Positions 45,515-54,849 of a stretch of 64,000 nt of DNA are shown here, piece after piece; position 1 is the first letter of the stretch, and every line of letters begins with the position of its first letter. The DNA is taken from contig NZ_CP150290.1 of assembly GCF_038051995.1 (NCBI RefSeq), positions 4,392,001 through 4,456,000 on the forward strand. Direction: 5' to 3'. Source of the DNA: Paenibacillus sp. FSL H8-0537. Lineage in GTDB: Bacteria > Bacillota > Bacilli > Paenibacillales > Paenibacillaceae. The notes beneath the pieces were generated by a model, which saw nothing but the letters and a program-made list of their open reading frames with translations, did not search any database and was not told the DNA's origin. Position numbers and translations under genes: made by a program.

Positions 45515-46414
45515 TTACCCTTTAACAGCGCCAATCATAATGCCTTTGACAAAATACCGCTGAAAAAACGGATAAACGAACAAAATTGGAAGGATGACAA
45601 TCATCGAAACCGTCGTTCGTATGGAGGTCGCGGTCTGCTTGTTTGTCAGGTCGATATTGCCTACCGCGCCCTGGGAATTGCGAATAATCGCGGCAAGCGA
45701 TGTCGACTCGTTCAAATACTTGTAGAGCACAAATTGCAGCGTAAACAGCTTGCTGTTTGTCATTAGGAACACGGTGTCGATAAAGGAGTTCCACTGGCTG
45801 ACTGCCGAAAAAATCGCGATTGTCGCCGCAATCGGCGTAATGAGCGGCATAATGATTTTGCTGAAAATAACGAAGTAGCCCGCCCCGTCCATTTCCGCCG
45901 ACTCCTCCAGCACATCCGGTATGGATTCCACGAACGTTTTGACGAGAATGACATAAAACGGCGAGACGACTGCTGGCAAAATATACGCCCAAAAGTTGTT
46001 CGTCATATTCAGCTTCATCATAATGATGTACCACGGAATGATGCCCGCATTAAAATACATCGTAATGATGACAAAACGGTACCAGAAGCTTCTGGCCCAC
46101 ATTTTGCGCTTCGTAAATAAATAACCGAGAAAGGCCGAAGCCGCGACGGTGAGCAGCGTGCCAATAATCGTTCTGCCGCCCGAGACAAGCGCCGCTTGCG
46201 CCAATCCCTTTAATTGCAGCACCTGAATGTAGTTGTCAAAATGAATCATTTTCGGGTACAAGGTAACGAGTCCCCTGGCGCTGAGATCATTGCTGCTGAT
46301 CGTATTAATAAACAGATAATAAAAAGGAAACAGGCAAAGCAGCGTAAACAAGGTGAAAAATCCGTAGTTGCAAATATGGAACAGCCAGTCCCCAAGACGG
46401 CGTTGCGTGTGCAT
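45515..46414 (-). CDS. Carbohydrate ABC transporter permease, YtcP/MalG type
   Basis: This 299-residue permease has six helices. Its EAA loop EESAEMDGAGYFVIFSKIIMPLITP near residue 190 and the ending YPFFQRYFVKGIMIGAVKG are diagnostic of the YtcP subgroup. AGGAGGAGG precedes the ATG. It pairs with the LplB-type permease at 46442 and lacks a local ATPase. Confidence 0.92.
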   Translation of the reverse strand: MHTQRRLGDWLFHICNYGFFTLFTLLCLFPFYYLFINTISSNDLSARGLVTLYPKMIHFDNYIQVLQLKGLAQAALVSGGRTIIGTLLTVAASAFLGYLFTKRKMWARSFWYRFVIITMYFNAGIIPWYIIMMKLNMTNNFWAYILPAVVSPFYVILVKTFVESIPDVLEESAEMDGAGYFVIFSKIIMPLITPIAATIAIFSAVSQWNSFIDTVFLMTNSKLFTLQFVLYKYLNESTSLAAIIRNSQGAVGNIDLTNKQTATSIRTTVSMIVILPILFVYPFFQRYFVKGIMIGAVKG

Positions 46415-46441
46415 GCGCCTCCTCCTTTCCTCTCGCTTAAG

Positions 46442-47395
46442 TTAGATGATCGATTCCCCGCGGACGATTTTGGACAGCTGATTAGCAAAGAACAGCAAGA
46501 CGATGCTTATAATCGATTTGAGCATGCTGATCGCCGTTGCAAACGAGAAATTAAAGCCGAGCATTCCCGTGTTGTACACATACAGGTCAAGCACCTCGAT
46601 ATGATCTTTGTTAATCGCATTTTGGAAGACGAAAAATTGTTCCATGCCGTTGTTAATGAAATTAGCGATGGAAAGCAGCAGCAGGACAAAATACGTCGGC
46701 ATCAGCCCCGGAACGGTAATATGCCAGATCATTCGGAAACGGCCCGCGCCATCTACCTTTGCCGCATCGTATTGCTCCTGATCAATGGAGGAAATGGCCG
46801 CGATATACATAATGGCGCCCCAGCCCAGCCCTTTCCACAAGCCCCACAGCGTCATCGCCAGCCAAGTATGGTCGTCCTGAGCCAAATAGTTAACGCCCAT
46901 CTCCTGAAATCCGAGGGCAATCATCCATTTATTGACGACGCCGCTATCTACCGAAAACATCATGAAGGCTATCGAATAAACAAGCACCCAGCTGATGAAA
47001 TTGGGCAGCGTCGTGAGCACCTGTACCGTTTTCTTATACCAGGTCGTGCGAATTTCAGTGAGCATTATGGCAAAAATAACGGGGAACACCGATGTTAAAA
47101 TGCCGAGTGTACTCATCGCAAGCGTATTGCGCATCACCCGCATGACCTCTTGCGTCTGAGTCGGATTGGAGAAAATCGCCTTAAACCACTGCAGGCCGAC
47201 GAATGGCGTCTCCGATAGCGGAAACCCTGGCCGATAATTGTAGAAGGAATATAACCAGCCGTACAGCGGAAAGTAGCTAAACAATAAAATCAGCACGAGG
47301 AACGGAGAAGCAAATAAAAACAAACGGAATTTGTCCGGTATTAAGCTGCCGCTGCGCCGAGACATCGAGCTTTGCGGACGGATAGCCGCCTTCAT
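46442..47395 (-). CDS. Carbohydrate ABC transporter permease, LplB/MalF type
   Basis: The product is about 317 residues from the ATG at 47395, five bases after AGGAGGG; the frame continues to 47422. It begins with a basic segment, then FLFASPFLVLILLFSYFPLYGWLYSFYNY, which is the LplB/YtcP-partner N-terminus. The EAA loop reads YDAAKVDGAGRFRMIWHITVPGLMP. It is the first gene of the second sugar operon and is preceded by a palindromic operator at 47447. Confidence 0.9.
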   Translation of the reverse strand: MKAAIRPQSSMSRRSGSLIPDKFRLFLFASPFLVLILLFSYFPLYGWLYSFYNYRPGFPLSETPFVGLQWFKAIFSNPTQTQEVMRVMRNTLAMSTLGILTSVFPVIFAIMLTEIRTTWYKKTVQVLTTLPNFISWVLVYSIAFMMFSVDSGVVNKWMIALGFQEMGVNYLAQDDHTWLAMTLWGLWKGLGWGAIMYIAAISSIDQEQYDAAKVDGAGRFRMIWHITVPGLMPTYFVLLLLSIANFINNGMEQFFVFQNAINKDHIEVLDLYVYNTGMLGFNFSFATAISMLKSIISIVLLFFANQLSKIVRGESII

Positions 47396-47446
47396 GTAAT
47401 CCCTCCTGTAAAGATGTCGCAACCGCCTGCCAGGCTTTTCGTTTTC

Positions 47447-47460
47447 AGTAAGCGCTTACT
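47447..47460 (-). promoter_or_regulatory. Palindromic operator (cre/LacI-family type) before the second sugar operon
   Basis: AGTAAGCGCTTACT is a perfect 14-base palindrome with the central CG of LacI-family operators, 52 bases before the start codon at 47395. It fits the cre core, with mismatches at the outermost bases, so CcpA or a local LacI-type repressor could bind. Confidence 0.6.
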
Positions 47461-47631
47461 AAAAATGAGTTCACCAGCACCCAGCGGTTGATCTTGCCTT
47501 TAGTTTAGCCTGAATAGCCCTTCAGCAGAGAGTGACAGCTGTTTCAGCTCGAAAGAATGTCGTTTGGTATATTTGAACGAAATTCTCCCATTAGTGAACC
47601 AAATTCCTACCTTCTCCTTCTTGCCTGCCGA

Positions 47632-47680
47632 CAAAATAAAAGCCGCATGGCGTTTACATCCCATGCGGCTTGGAAATTTT
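47632..47680 (-). terminator. Orphan terminator hairpin
   Basis: A 9-bp perfect stem (47642-47650 with 47661-47669) is followed on the minus strand by TTTTATTTTG. It lies about 160 bases beyond the glg operon terminator and 250 bases upstream of the next gene, so it does not end any recognised gene. The rest of the gene-free stretch 47461-47823 shows nothing I can identify. Confidence 0.65.
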
Positions 47681-47824
47681 AAAAACAATATTTTTGCAAA
47701 ACATTTATACTTATGATACAGACAAACTTTCTTGTATATAACAGCAGCGTATCCCGTCCGCTTTTATCGTAATCACTTTCCCCTTTTGGAAGCTATTTTT
47801 GGCAGAGCATGCTGCGATTAGCGC

Positions 47825-47872
47825 AAAAAAATAGCAGGGAAAAGAGCGCTTGCCGCGTTCTTTTCCCTGCTA
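47825..47872 (-). terminator. Terminator of the glycogen operon
   Basis: A 13-bp stem (47833-47845 with 47859-47871) with further pairing in the loop is followed on the minus strand by seven T. It lies about 60 bases after the GH15 stop. Confidence 0.88.
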
Positions 47873-47929
47873 AAGCTTCTTTATGAATGATCCTTAATAC
47901 TGCCTATTTCATTCAAATAAATGAGAGAT

Positions 47930-49891
47930 TCAGCCCTTGAGCTGCTTATACTTCTCTGCGTATTTGCTTACGCTTTGAATGAATGTCGCATGCGACCAAG
48001 TGAGCGGTGCGACCGAGAGCGGGCTGCCATCGAACGGATTGAGCTGCTCCGCCAGCAGTCCGCTGGATAAAGCATGGTCTACGACCCATTGCAGCGTCTG
48101 CTTTGGCCCTTCCAGATCCTCGAGCTTCTGTGCAGAAGCAATTTGGTAATTGGCGACCCACAGCGTACAAATAATCCATGGATTGCCCGGAATTTTGTCA
48201 ATGTCGCCGGTTTGCTGGAAATAATAATCGTTTGTATACCGCGCATGTCCGCCAACATCGGTCTGGATTCTTAAACCGTCCCTAATCGCATTCATCGTCC
48301 GAACGACTTTATCATCATCGACCGGCAGCACGCCAAACTCCCAAATGCCGAATACGCTGCTCTCCAGCGTCATATCCTTCACCCAGCCATTGTCCTTCTG
48401 AATGAGACCGCGCGCAAACCGTCCGCTTTCCTCATCCCACAGCTGTGTCAGCATGCCATGCTTGATCGTCTGGGCTGTATTGCGATAATGGTCGCTGCGC
48501 TCGTAATCGCCGAACAGCTCGGTGAAGAAGGCTGCTGCCATTAAGCCGCCATATACAGAAGCGACGGTATAGGTCCAGATGCCGTAGCGCTCTTCCCATA
48601 GGTCATAGCTTGGCTTAGGCAGAGATAGCTCAGGCTCTATATAGCTGCTGAGGAACGTAGCTGCCTTGCGGATTAAGTTGCTGTATAAGGACTGAGGCAG
48701 CTCAATAACTTGATTCCGCAAATAATCCTGCCATAATGCGAACAGGACGAGCGCTGTCTCGTCTTCCTGAATCGGAAGCCTTTGGCTGCCCTGCACGATG
48801 TACGGATGCCAGCTGGAGCCGACCGTTCCGTCCGGATTGTATTTGTGATACAAATAGCCGTCTGGTGCAAGCGCTGCTGCGCAAAAATTGAAAAATGGGG
48901 CGATTACGCTCTGGTAACCGGCAAGCGACATCGATTCGGCAATCAATGCGCCGTCACGCGGCCACATGTAGCTGTAATGGTCACGATTGTATTGCAAAAT
49001 ATCGGTGTCATTGGCCGCCAAAATCGCGCCGCGCTCATCCACCTGTGTGCGGACTATGAGCAGGCTGTGACGGAACATCCGGCTGATGCTCTCATTTAAA
49101 TCGCCCAGATCGCTCTCCGCTCTTCTCAGCCAATGATTCCAATAAATAACGACACGGCTAAGCAGCTTTTCTGGACTATTATCGAGGACGTATTGATTAA
49201 GCTCCTTGACCTCCTCCAGGTTTTTACCAATTGACATCCAATAATAAAAGGTTTTTTCGCCGCCCCCCGGCACATTGGCGCTAAGGCCAATCGTGCTGTC
49301 CACGGAACCTTGGGCAATCGTATTGCCCATTAGCACGCCATCCTCTGCATCACGCCAGGTGCCTTCCGCAGAGTGGAAACGCTTGATGCCCGTCGAATAT
49401 TGCATTAAGCCGCCTTCATCGCTCGAGCCGCTGAACATAAAATAATTCGAGCGCTTGTAATGAAACAGCGTATTATTTTCCGGGTAATAAGCAGCTGTAT
49501 CACCAACCTCCGAGCCGTCGATCATCAAATCCTGATGAAAAAACAGCCTTGCCTCGCGGGCATCATTCCGTAAATTACGTACGACGACTCGTTTAATATA
49601 AATGCATTCGCGCTGATGAATGCCGTCATTCATTTGCAGCTCAACGCCAAGCCCCTCATGCCTTGCTATAATATTCGTAACGAGCGAATCATCAATGTAG
49701 CCAAGCTCAATATTCCACTCTGGTTCATCCAGCCAGGAGAAGACGCCACCAATCCAAATGCCGAAGCGGCAATAGTGGCCGCCCACATGATTGAGCTGTC
49801 CCACATAAGGATAATAAATATCGCGGATGTAACAGGTTTGATCTAAATTCACTAGCAGCTTGCCATTGCCAATTACAAGGTGACGGGGCAT
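47930..49891 (-). CDS. GH15 glucoamylase/glucodextranase-like protein
   Basis: This 653-residue protein has an N-terminal beta-sandwich (about 1-260, MPRHLVIGNGKLLVNLDQTCYIRDIYYPY) and a C-terminal alpha/alpha-barrel (about 280-640). Family 15 motifs are YSYMWPRDGALIAESM (substrate-binding Arg-Asp) near 320 and SYDLWEERYGIWTYTVASVYGGL (catalytic Glu region) near 435. There is no signal peptide, so it is cytoplasmic and could trim glycogen or maltodextrins from non-reducing ends. The start overlaps the glgA stop by 19 bases, so it is the last gene of the glg operon. GH15 in this position may take the role of glycogen phosphorylase, which is absent here. Confidence 0.88.
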   Translation of the reverse strand: MPRHLVIGNGKLLVNLDQTCYIRDIYYPYVGQLNHVGGHYCRFGIWIGGVFSWLDEPEWNIELGYIDDSLVTNIIARHEGLGVELQMNDGIHQRECIYIKRVVVRNLRNDAREARLFFHQDLMIDGSEVGDTAAYYPENNTLFHYKRSNYFMFSGSSDEGGLMQYSTGIKRFHSAEGTWRDAEDGVLMGNTIAQGSVDSTIGLSANVPGGGEKTFYYWMSIGKNLEEVKELNQYVLDNSPEKLLSRVVIYWNHWLRRAESDLGDLNESISRMFRHSLLIVRTQVDERGAILAANDTDILQYNRDHYSYMWPRDGALIAESMSLAGYQSVIAPFFNFCAAALAPDGYLYHKYNPDGTVGSSWHPYIVQGSQRLPIQEDETALVLFALWQDYLRNQVIELPQSLYSNLIRKAATFLSSYIEPELSLPKPSYDLWEERYGIWTYTVASVYGGLMAAAFFTELFGDYERSDHYRNTAQTIKHGMLTQLWDEESGRFARGLIQKDNGWVKDMTLESSVFGIWEFGVLPVDDDKVVRTMNAIRDGLRIQTDVGGHARYTNDYYFQQTGDIDKIPGNPWIICTLWVANYQIASAQKLEDLEGPKQTLQWVVDHALSSGLLAEQLNPFDGSPLSVAPLTWSHATFIQSVSKYAEKYKQLKG

Positions 49892-51330
49892 TGTTTGTTC
49901 TCCTCTCGCTGTAACAAAAGTTGATGATATACGGCTACATAGGCTTTGGCGGAGCGATTCCAGCTATAGTTCTCCTTGGAGACATTGTCTATAATTTGTT
50001 TCCAGGCCTCTGGATTCCGGTATAGGCGAAGCGCTCTGCTAACCGTACTCCAATATTCATCGGCATTATAGCCCACAAAGCTGAAGCCATTTCCTTCTCC
50101 AGTATATTCATCATAAGACTGGACGGTATCCTTTAACCCCCCGGTCTCCCTAACGATCGGGACAGCACGGTAGCGCAGCGCAAGGAGCTGGCTGATTCCG
50201 CAAGGCTCGAAGCGTGAAGGCAGCAAATATAAATCAGCTCCTGCGTAGATGCGGCGAGCAAGCCTCTCATTATAGCCAAGCCTTACCGCAATTTTGTCAG
50301 GATAACGCTGCGCATACTGCTGCAGCAGCTGCTCATAATGCCACTCGCCCGAACCAAGAATGACGAGCTGGACATCTTGTTGCAGCAGTTCCTCAAGCCT
50401 AGCCGTGATGAGATCCAGCCCTTTCTGCTCAACAAGCCGGTTAACCATGCCAATGAGCGGAATTTCCTCCGATTCCGGCAGTCCAAGCTCCTGCTGCAAA
50501 TCGAGCTTATTTTTCCTTTTTCGGCTAATGGAATTACGGTATGGCGTATGCAGCGAGGAATCCTTCATCGGATCATAGGACTCATCATCAATGCCGTTTA
50601 CAATGCCTAGAAGATCGCCTTCGCGATGCCGCAGCAGCTCCTCCAGACGCTCGCCATATTCACTGTCCTTGATTTCTTCCGCATAAGTATGGCTGACTGT
50701 CGTCAGCTTGTCTGCGTACACGAGGCCGCCCTTCAAACAGTTGGCTGCGCCATGAAACTCCAGCCCCTCCGGGCCAAAAGCCTCATCACCCGCACCCGTT
50801 AAATCCTGAAGCTGCTTGATGCCTAGTACGCCCTGATATTTCAGGTTATGGATAGTGAAAACGGTGCGGATATCCGCCCATTCTGCCGCATATTTCGTCT
50901 TGAGCAGAAACGGAATGAGCGCAGTTTGCCAATCATGGCAATGGATGACATCAGGAAGCACATCAACAAAGCTTAGCGCCGCCAACACAGCAAAGCTAAA
51001 AAACACAAAGCGCTCAGGATCGTCTCCATACCCATATAACCCTTCCCGCTTAAAATAAAACTCATTATCGATCAAATAATAGCAAACGCCATCGATTTCT
51101 CCGCGAAATAGCCCGCAATATTGGTTGCGCCAGCTAAAGGAAACATTGAAGGATGCAATTTGTTCGAAATATTCCAAATATTCTGCTGGAATGTCCTCAT
51201 ATTTTGGCAAAATAACGCTCGTGCCGATTTGACGTTTAACCAGTGCTTTGGGAAGAGCGCCTGCAACGTCGCCCAAGCCGCCGGTTTTTGCGAGTGGCGC
51301 GGCCTCCGAAGTTGCAAACAAAATATTCAT
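49873..51330 (-). CDS. glgA: Glycogen synthase (ADP-glucose dependent)
   Basis: The product is about 485 residues from the ATG at 51330 (MNILFATSEAAPLAKTGGLGDVAGALP), with GGAGGAG just ahead; the frame continues to 51417 without support. This is a GT5 glycosyltransferase with two Rossmann domains. KTGGLGD near residue 15 binds ADP-glucose, and FEPCGISQLLALRYRAVPIVRETGGLKDTV near 380-410 is the C-terminal catalytic region. It transfers glucose from ADP-glucose to glycogen chains in the cytoplasm. It follows glgD by about 100 bases. Confidence 0.95.
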   Translation of the reverse strand: MNILFATSEAAPLAKTGGLGDVAGALPKALVKRQIGTSVILPKYEDIPAEYLEYFEQIASFNVSFSWRNQYCGLFRGEIDGVCYYLIDNEFYFKREGLYGYGDDPERFVFFSFAVLAALSFVDVLPDVIHCHDWQTALIPFLLKTKYAAEWADIRTVFTIHNLKYQGVLGIKQLQDLTGAGDEAFGPEGLEFHGAANCLKGGLVYADKLTTVSHTYAEEIKDSEYGERLEELLRHREGDLLGIVNGIDDESYDPMKDSSLHTPYRNSISRKRKNKLDLQQELGLPESEEIPLIGMVNRLVEQKGLDLITARLEELLQQDVQLVILGSGEWHYEQLLQQYAQRYPDKIAVRLGYNERLARRIYAGADLYLLPSRFEPCGISQLLALRYRAVPIVRETGGLKDTVQSYDEYTGEGNGFSFVGYNADEYWSTVSRALRLYRNPEAWKQIIDNVSKENYSWNRSAKAYVAVYHQLLLQREENKQCPVTL

Positions 51331-51434
51331 TTTTTCTCCTCCTGTTTCGCTCAAAAATGTAGCCAGCAGAGGCTGCGACACGCTGTAGACAAGTCCCAGC
51401 TTTACCCCCAGCCTCATGCCTGCTATTCATTTAG

Positions 51435-52544
51435 TTAGATCGTCTTGCGCTTGCCCGCCAGAAAGGGCAGCTTCTCTGCTCCTCTTATATCCCGGTTGCA
51501 ATCGACTCGTACATCCTTATCCAAAATACTATGCTGAATCAGGCTATTTTCGCCAATGATGCCATTTTGCATGATGATGCTATTGCGTATGACTGCCCCT
51601 TTGCCAATATGGACACCCCGAAACAAAATGCTGTTCTCCACGGTTCCTTCAATACGGCAGCCATTGGCGATTAATGAATTATTAACCTTGGAGGATTCCA
51701 AATATCGCGCAGGTGGTTCATCCTTGACCTTCGTGAAGATCGTGCCCGGCTGGAAAAACAGCTCCTTCCACACTTCAGGACAAAGCAGATTCATGCTATT
51801 GGTAAAATAGCTTTCAAGCGTATTGACTACGCCCAAATAGCCATCGTATAAATGTCCATAAACCCGCAGCTTGTTCAAGCGGGAGAAAATCGCATGGCGT
51901 ACGAGATGATCCTGCCCCTGAGCAAGCGAGGTTTCTACGAGTTCCATGAGCAAATCTTTTTTCATCACATACATTTCCATTGAGGAAACATCGCTCAGCA
52001 TTCGCCCATAGTTTTCCTGAATCGATGTAACTCGGCCATCGCTGCTCATCTTGACCTTGCGCGCCTTGCCAGGCAGATCATGCTGCTTCTTGCACACGAT
52101 TGTAATATCCGCCCCGCGTGCCTCATGTTCATCAATAATCGGATTGAAATCAATATTGCAAACCATATGGCTGCGCGTAATGACAACATACTCCGCCGTT
52201 GAACGGTTGAAATAATCGCGATTTTGATAAAAATGGTATAAATCACCACGGCTGATTTCCTGCAAATCATCCGTGGCCGGCGGCAAAATAAACAAGCCGC
52301 TCTGGCGATTATTCAAATCCCAATATTTACCTGATCCAAGATGATCCATCAGCGAGCGATATTTCGTATGCGCAAACACCGCTACCTTGTTAATGCCAGA
52401 GTTCACCATGCTGGACAAAATAAAATCAATGAGCCTGTAGCGTGCTCCAAACGGCACGGTCGCAAGGCAGCGGTTTTGCGTTAAATGCTCCAACTCGTCC
52501 GTCTCGTGGATTAAATTGATAACGCCCATTATCCGGTTGCTCAT
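51435..52544 (-). CDS. glgD: GlgD, regulatory subunit of ADP-glucose pyrophosphorylase
   Basis: This 369-residue homologue of GlgC keeps the nucleotidyltransferase fold (1-235) and the left-handed beta-helix (about 260-360; [30 protein letters not shown]). It lacks the catalytic GGxGxRL loop: the N-terminus reads [20 protein letters not shown]. In Firmicutes GlgD forms a heterotetramer with GlgC and raises its activity. It overlaps the glgC stop by four bases, with GGAGGTGG ahead. Confidence 0.93.
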   Translation of the reverse strand: MSNRIMGVINLIHETDELEHLTQNRCLATVPFGARYRLIDFILSSMVNSGINKVAVFAHTKYRSLMDHLGSGKYWDLNNRQSGLFILPPATDDLQEISRGDLYHFYQNRDYFNRSTAEYVVITRSHMVCNIDFNPIIDEHEARGADITIVCKKQHDLPGKARKVKMSSDGRVTSIQENYGRMLSDVSSMEMYVMKKDLLMELVETSLAQGQDHLVRHAIFSRLNKLRVYGHLYDGYLGVVNTLESYFTNSMNLLCPEVWKELFFQPGTIFTKVKDEPPARYLESSKVNNSLIANGCRIEGTVENSILFRGVHIGKGAVIRNSIIMQNGIIGENSLIQHSILDKDVRVDCNRDIRGAEKLPFLAGKRKTI

Positions 52545-53707
52545 GATGGCTCCACCTCCAGCAATACGTGATCATTCGCAACAAACTGTCCGACAGCTAC
52601 GACGGTAATCGCATCATCCTCCGGATCGCCAATCTGCACGCCGTCTTCGATTACAGCGCCTTCGCCGATAATTGCCCGGTAAACGCGCGCCCCTTCGCCA
52701 ATCCGCACATTCGGCATAATGACGGACTCGCTAACCTCACTGTCCTTCTCCATCTGGACGCCATAGAAGAGAACCGAGCGATCTACCCGCCCTTCCACAA
52801 CGCAGCCCTCCGTCACCATAGATGATATCACCTCGGCGCCTGCCGCTACGTATTGTGCTGGCCGATTAGGATTGACAGAGTAGATGCGCCAGTCTTTATC
52901 CGATAAATCTAGAGAAGGCTCCTCTGCGAGCAAATCCATATTCGCCTCCCACAGGCTTTCAATCGTGCCGACATCTTTCCAGTAGCCGCGGAAAGAATAA
53001 GCGCTGACGATGAGGCCATCCCGCATCATAGCCGGAATAATGTCCTTACCAAAATCATTGCTGGACTGGCGGTTCGCCTCGTCATAAATTAAATATTTTT
53101 GCAATACCGACCATGTAAAAATGTAGACGCCCATCGAAGCGATATTGCTGGTAGGCTTTGCAGGCTTTTCCTCAAATGCAGTTATGCGGTCTTCATCATC
53201 GACATGCATGACACCGAAGCGGCTGGCTTCCTTCCAATCTACTTCTATACCTGCTATCGTTACATCCGCCCCGCACCGCTTATGATGCTGAAGCATCAGA
53301 TCGTAGTCCATCGTATAAATATGATCTCCTGAAATGACCAAGACATAGCTTGGATTATATCGCTCAATAAACTCCATATTCTGATAGATCGCGTTGGCCG
53401 TGCCCTTGTACCAGACGCCGCCCTTCTGTTTCACATGCGGAGGAAGAATAGCCATGCCTCCATCGCTGCGATCCAGACCCCAAGGCGTTCCAATGCCCAA
53501 ATAACGATTGAGCTCAAACGGCTGGTACTGCGTCAATACACCTACTGTATCGATACCTGAATGCGTGCAATTGCTTAATGTAAAATCAATAATCCGATAT
53601 TTCCCGCCAAAATAAACGGCAGGCTTGGCCAAATCCTTCGTCAGTACTCCAAGACGTTTTCCTTCACCCCCTGCAAGCAGCATTGCCAACATTTCTTTAC
53701 GAGCCAT
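52541..53707 (-). CDS. glgC: Glucose-1-phosphate adenylyltransferase
   Basis: The product is about 388 residues from the ATG at 53707 ([19 protein letters not shown]), nine bases after AAGGAG; an upstream ATG at 53728 and the frame to 53815 are less likely. The catalytic loop [19 protein letters not shown] and [15 protein letters not shown] are intact. The substrate Asp is in [14 protein letters not shown], and the left-handed beta-helix covers about 275-380. It makes ADP-glucose from glucose-1-phosphate and ATP, the committed step of glycogen synthesis. It is the first gene of glgC-glgD-glgA-GH15. Confidence 0.95.
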   Translation of the reverse strand: MARKEMLAMLLAGGEGKRLGVLTKDLAKPAVYFGGKYRIIDFTLSNCTHSGIDTVGVLTQYQPFELNRYLGIGTPWGLDRSDGGMAILPPHVKQKGGVWYKGTANAIYQNMEFIERYNPSYVLVISGDHIYTMDYDLMLQHHKRCGADVTIAGIEVDWKEASRFGVMHVDDEDRITAFEEKPAKPTSNIASMGVYIFTWSVLQKYLIYDEANRQSSNDFGKDIIPAMMRDGLIVSAYSFRGYWKDVGTIESLWEANMDLLAEEPSLDLSDKDWRIYSVNPNRPAQYVAAGAEVISSMVTEGCVVEGRVDRSVLFYGVQMEKDSEVSESVIMPNVRIGEGARVYRAIIGEGAVIEDGVQIGDPEDDAITVVAVGQFVANDHVLLEVEPS

Positions 53708-54389
53708 GGACACCAACTCCTTATTCATGAGTGTCCCCCAGAACCTGGTTGAGAGAGCAAGGCGATAGCGGGGGAAAATGTGATGAGATGCAACATTAGC
53801 AGCCGTGCCCAGCAATCGTATCGCTGACGAAATAAGGCTTCTGCCTTATCCCCGAGTCCCGGGTCAAATGATTTGTCGTCTATGAAAGAGCGGTAACAAC
53901 CCGGCTCTGGCACTCCGATTTGATAGTTGGAGCAGCATTTTGGAGTAGTTGGCTTTAACAACAAACCCTTGCCACATCATAATCATGATATGACAGATTG
54001 TCCGGCAATATGAATATATGCCAGAATAGAACTGGAAAAGTGCTTCCGTCCGTAAGCAGAAAACTATGGAGCTAAAATGAAAGTGAAGCACAGAGCAGCT
54101 TAATTGTGATAAATTCGTATACGAGAGTTCTAAACTTAGCGGTGTTCTTGCCATTGAGTGAAAAATAGCTGTAGTGGGGATAATCATCCTGCAAGCTTGG
54201 AAAGCTACGATTGACAAGGTCTGCTCCTTCCTTCTAAATTGGACAAAAGCGACGGTTGCCTGATTATTTTGAGGTAAATGGGGCCAAGGGCCCCATCTTG
54301 CAGCTAGTTATATTATACATCTTTCATAGCCAAATGAAACCTTAAATTGCTGATTTACTGACTGATAGCAGATGAATATGCATTTATTT
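53708..54389. other. Gene-free stretch upstream of glgC
   Basis: About 680 bases separate glgC from the small zinc-motif gene. No reading frame here has a ribosome site together with plausible protein composition. It should hold the glgC promoter, which I could not place. The only structured element is the hairpin at 54278-54296. Confidence 0.5.
54278..54296 (-). terminator. G/C-rich hairpin behind the small zinc-motif gene
   Basis: An 8-bp perfect stem with a 3-base loop (ATGGGGCC/GGCCCCAT) is followed on the minus strand by TTTACC. It is about 90 bases past the stop of the gene at 54390 and is a plausible weak terminator. Confidence 0.5.
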
Positions 54390-54617
54390 TTATACTGTAC
54401 GGCTTACCCGATGAATGTAATAATGTTTAGAGCAGTATCCCTTCGTGCTGGCGCTTTTTGTACAATTAATCCATTTACAGTTCGTTACAATTTTTGTTCT
54501 ACGGGGCCGGATAGTAAGAGGGTCTCCATGACGCATAAGACGTTGATGGTGCATGGAGCATAATTCTCTGGCTTTGACGGGTTTGGTGCAGTTCTCAATG
54601 TTGCATTCATTATTCAT
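54390..54617 (-). CDS. Small protein with two zinc-binding-like Cys/His repeats
   Basis: This 75-residue protein is built from two related halves. The first has CNIENC...LCSMHHQR and the second CKWINC...YCSKHYYI, each giving four potential zinc ligands (Cys-x4-Cys, then Cys-x2/3-His). The first half ends RLMRHGDP, a phrase I associate with small zinc-ribbon or HNH-like proteins of phages and bacteria. Basic residues between the halves suggest nucleic-acid binding. GGAGGAG precedes the ATG by seven bases. No catalytic HNH set is complete, and no neighbour indicates its role. Confidence 0.6.
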   Translation of the reverse strand: MNNECNIENCTKPVKARELCSMHHQRLMRHGDPLTIRPRRTKIVTNCKWINCTKSASTKGYCSKHYYIHRVSRTV

Positions 54618-54849
54618 GGTGTATCTCCTCCGGAATCAAGCCTTCTAATATATATCCCTATTTATTGATTATTTTAACAAGGATAGTGACCAGTTAGAAA
54701 GCGCGCTGAGCGCCCAATAAGCTGTAAAAATCGGACAGATATCCATACATCCGCTAGCTATATGCCCGCTAAGCTTTCAAGTTTAATTAATTAAACCTTA
54801 ATATACTTTACATAAATGCCGCACAGCTGGCTCAAAGGAGCGAAAACGA

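Noticed and set aside
47500..47688. 62-codon minus-strand frame in the stretch before the second sugar operon
   Set aside because: The composition is unremarkable, no ribosome site is seen, and it crosses the orphan terminator hairpin.
53864..54217. 117-codon minus-strand frame upstream of glgC
   Set aside because: It has no recognisable domain or supporting ribosome site, and its mixed Cys/His/Ile-rich composition looks like non-coding sequence.
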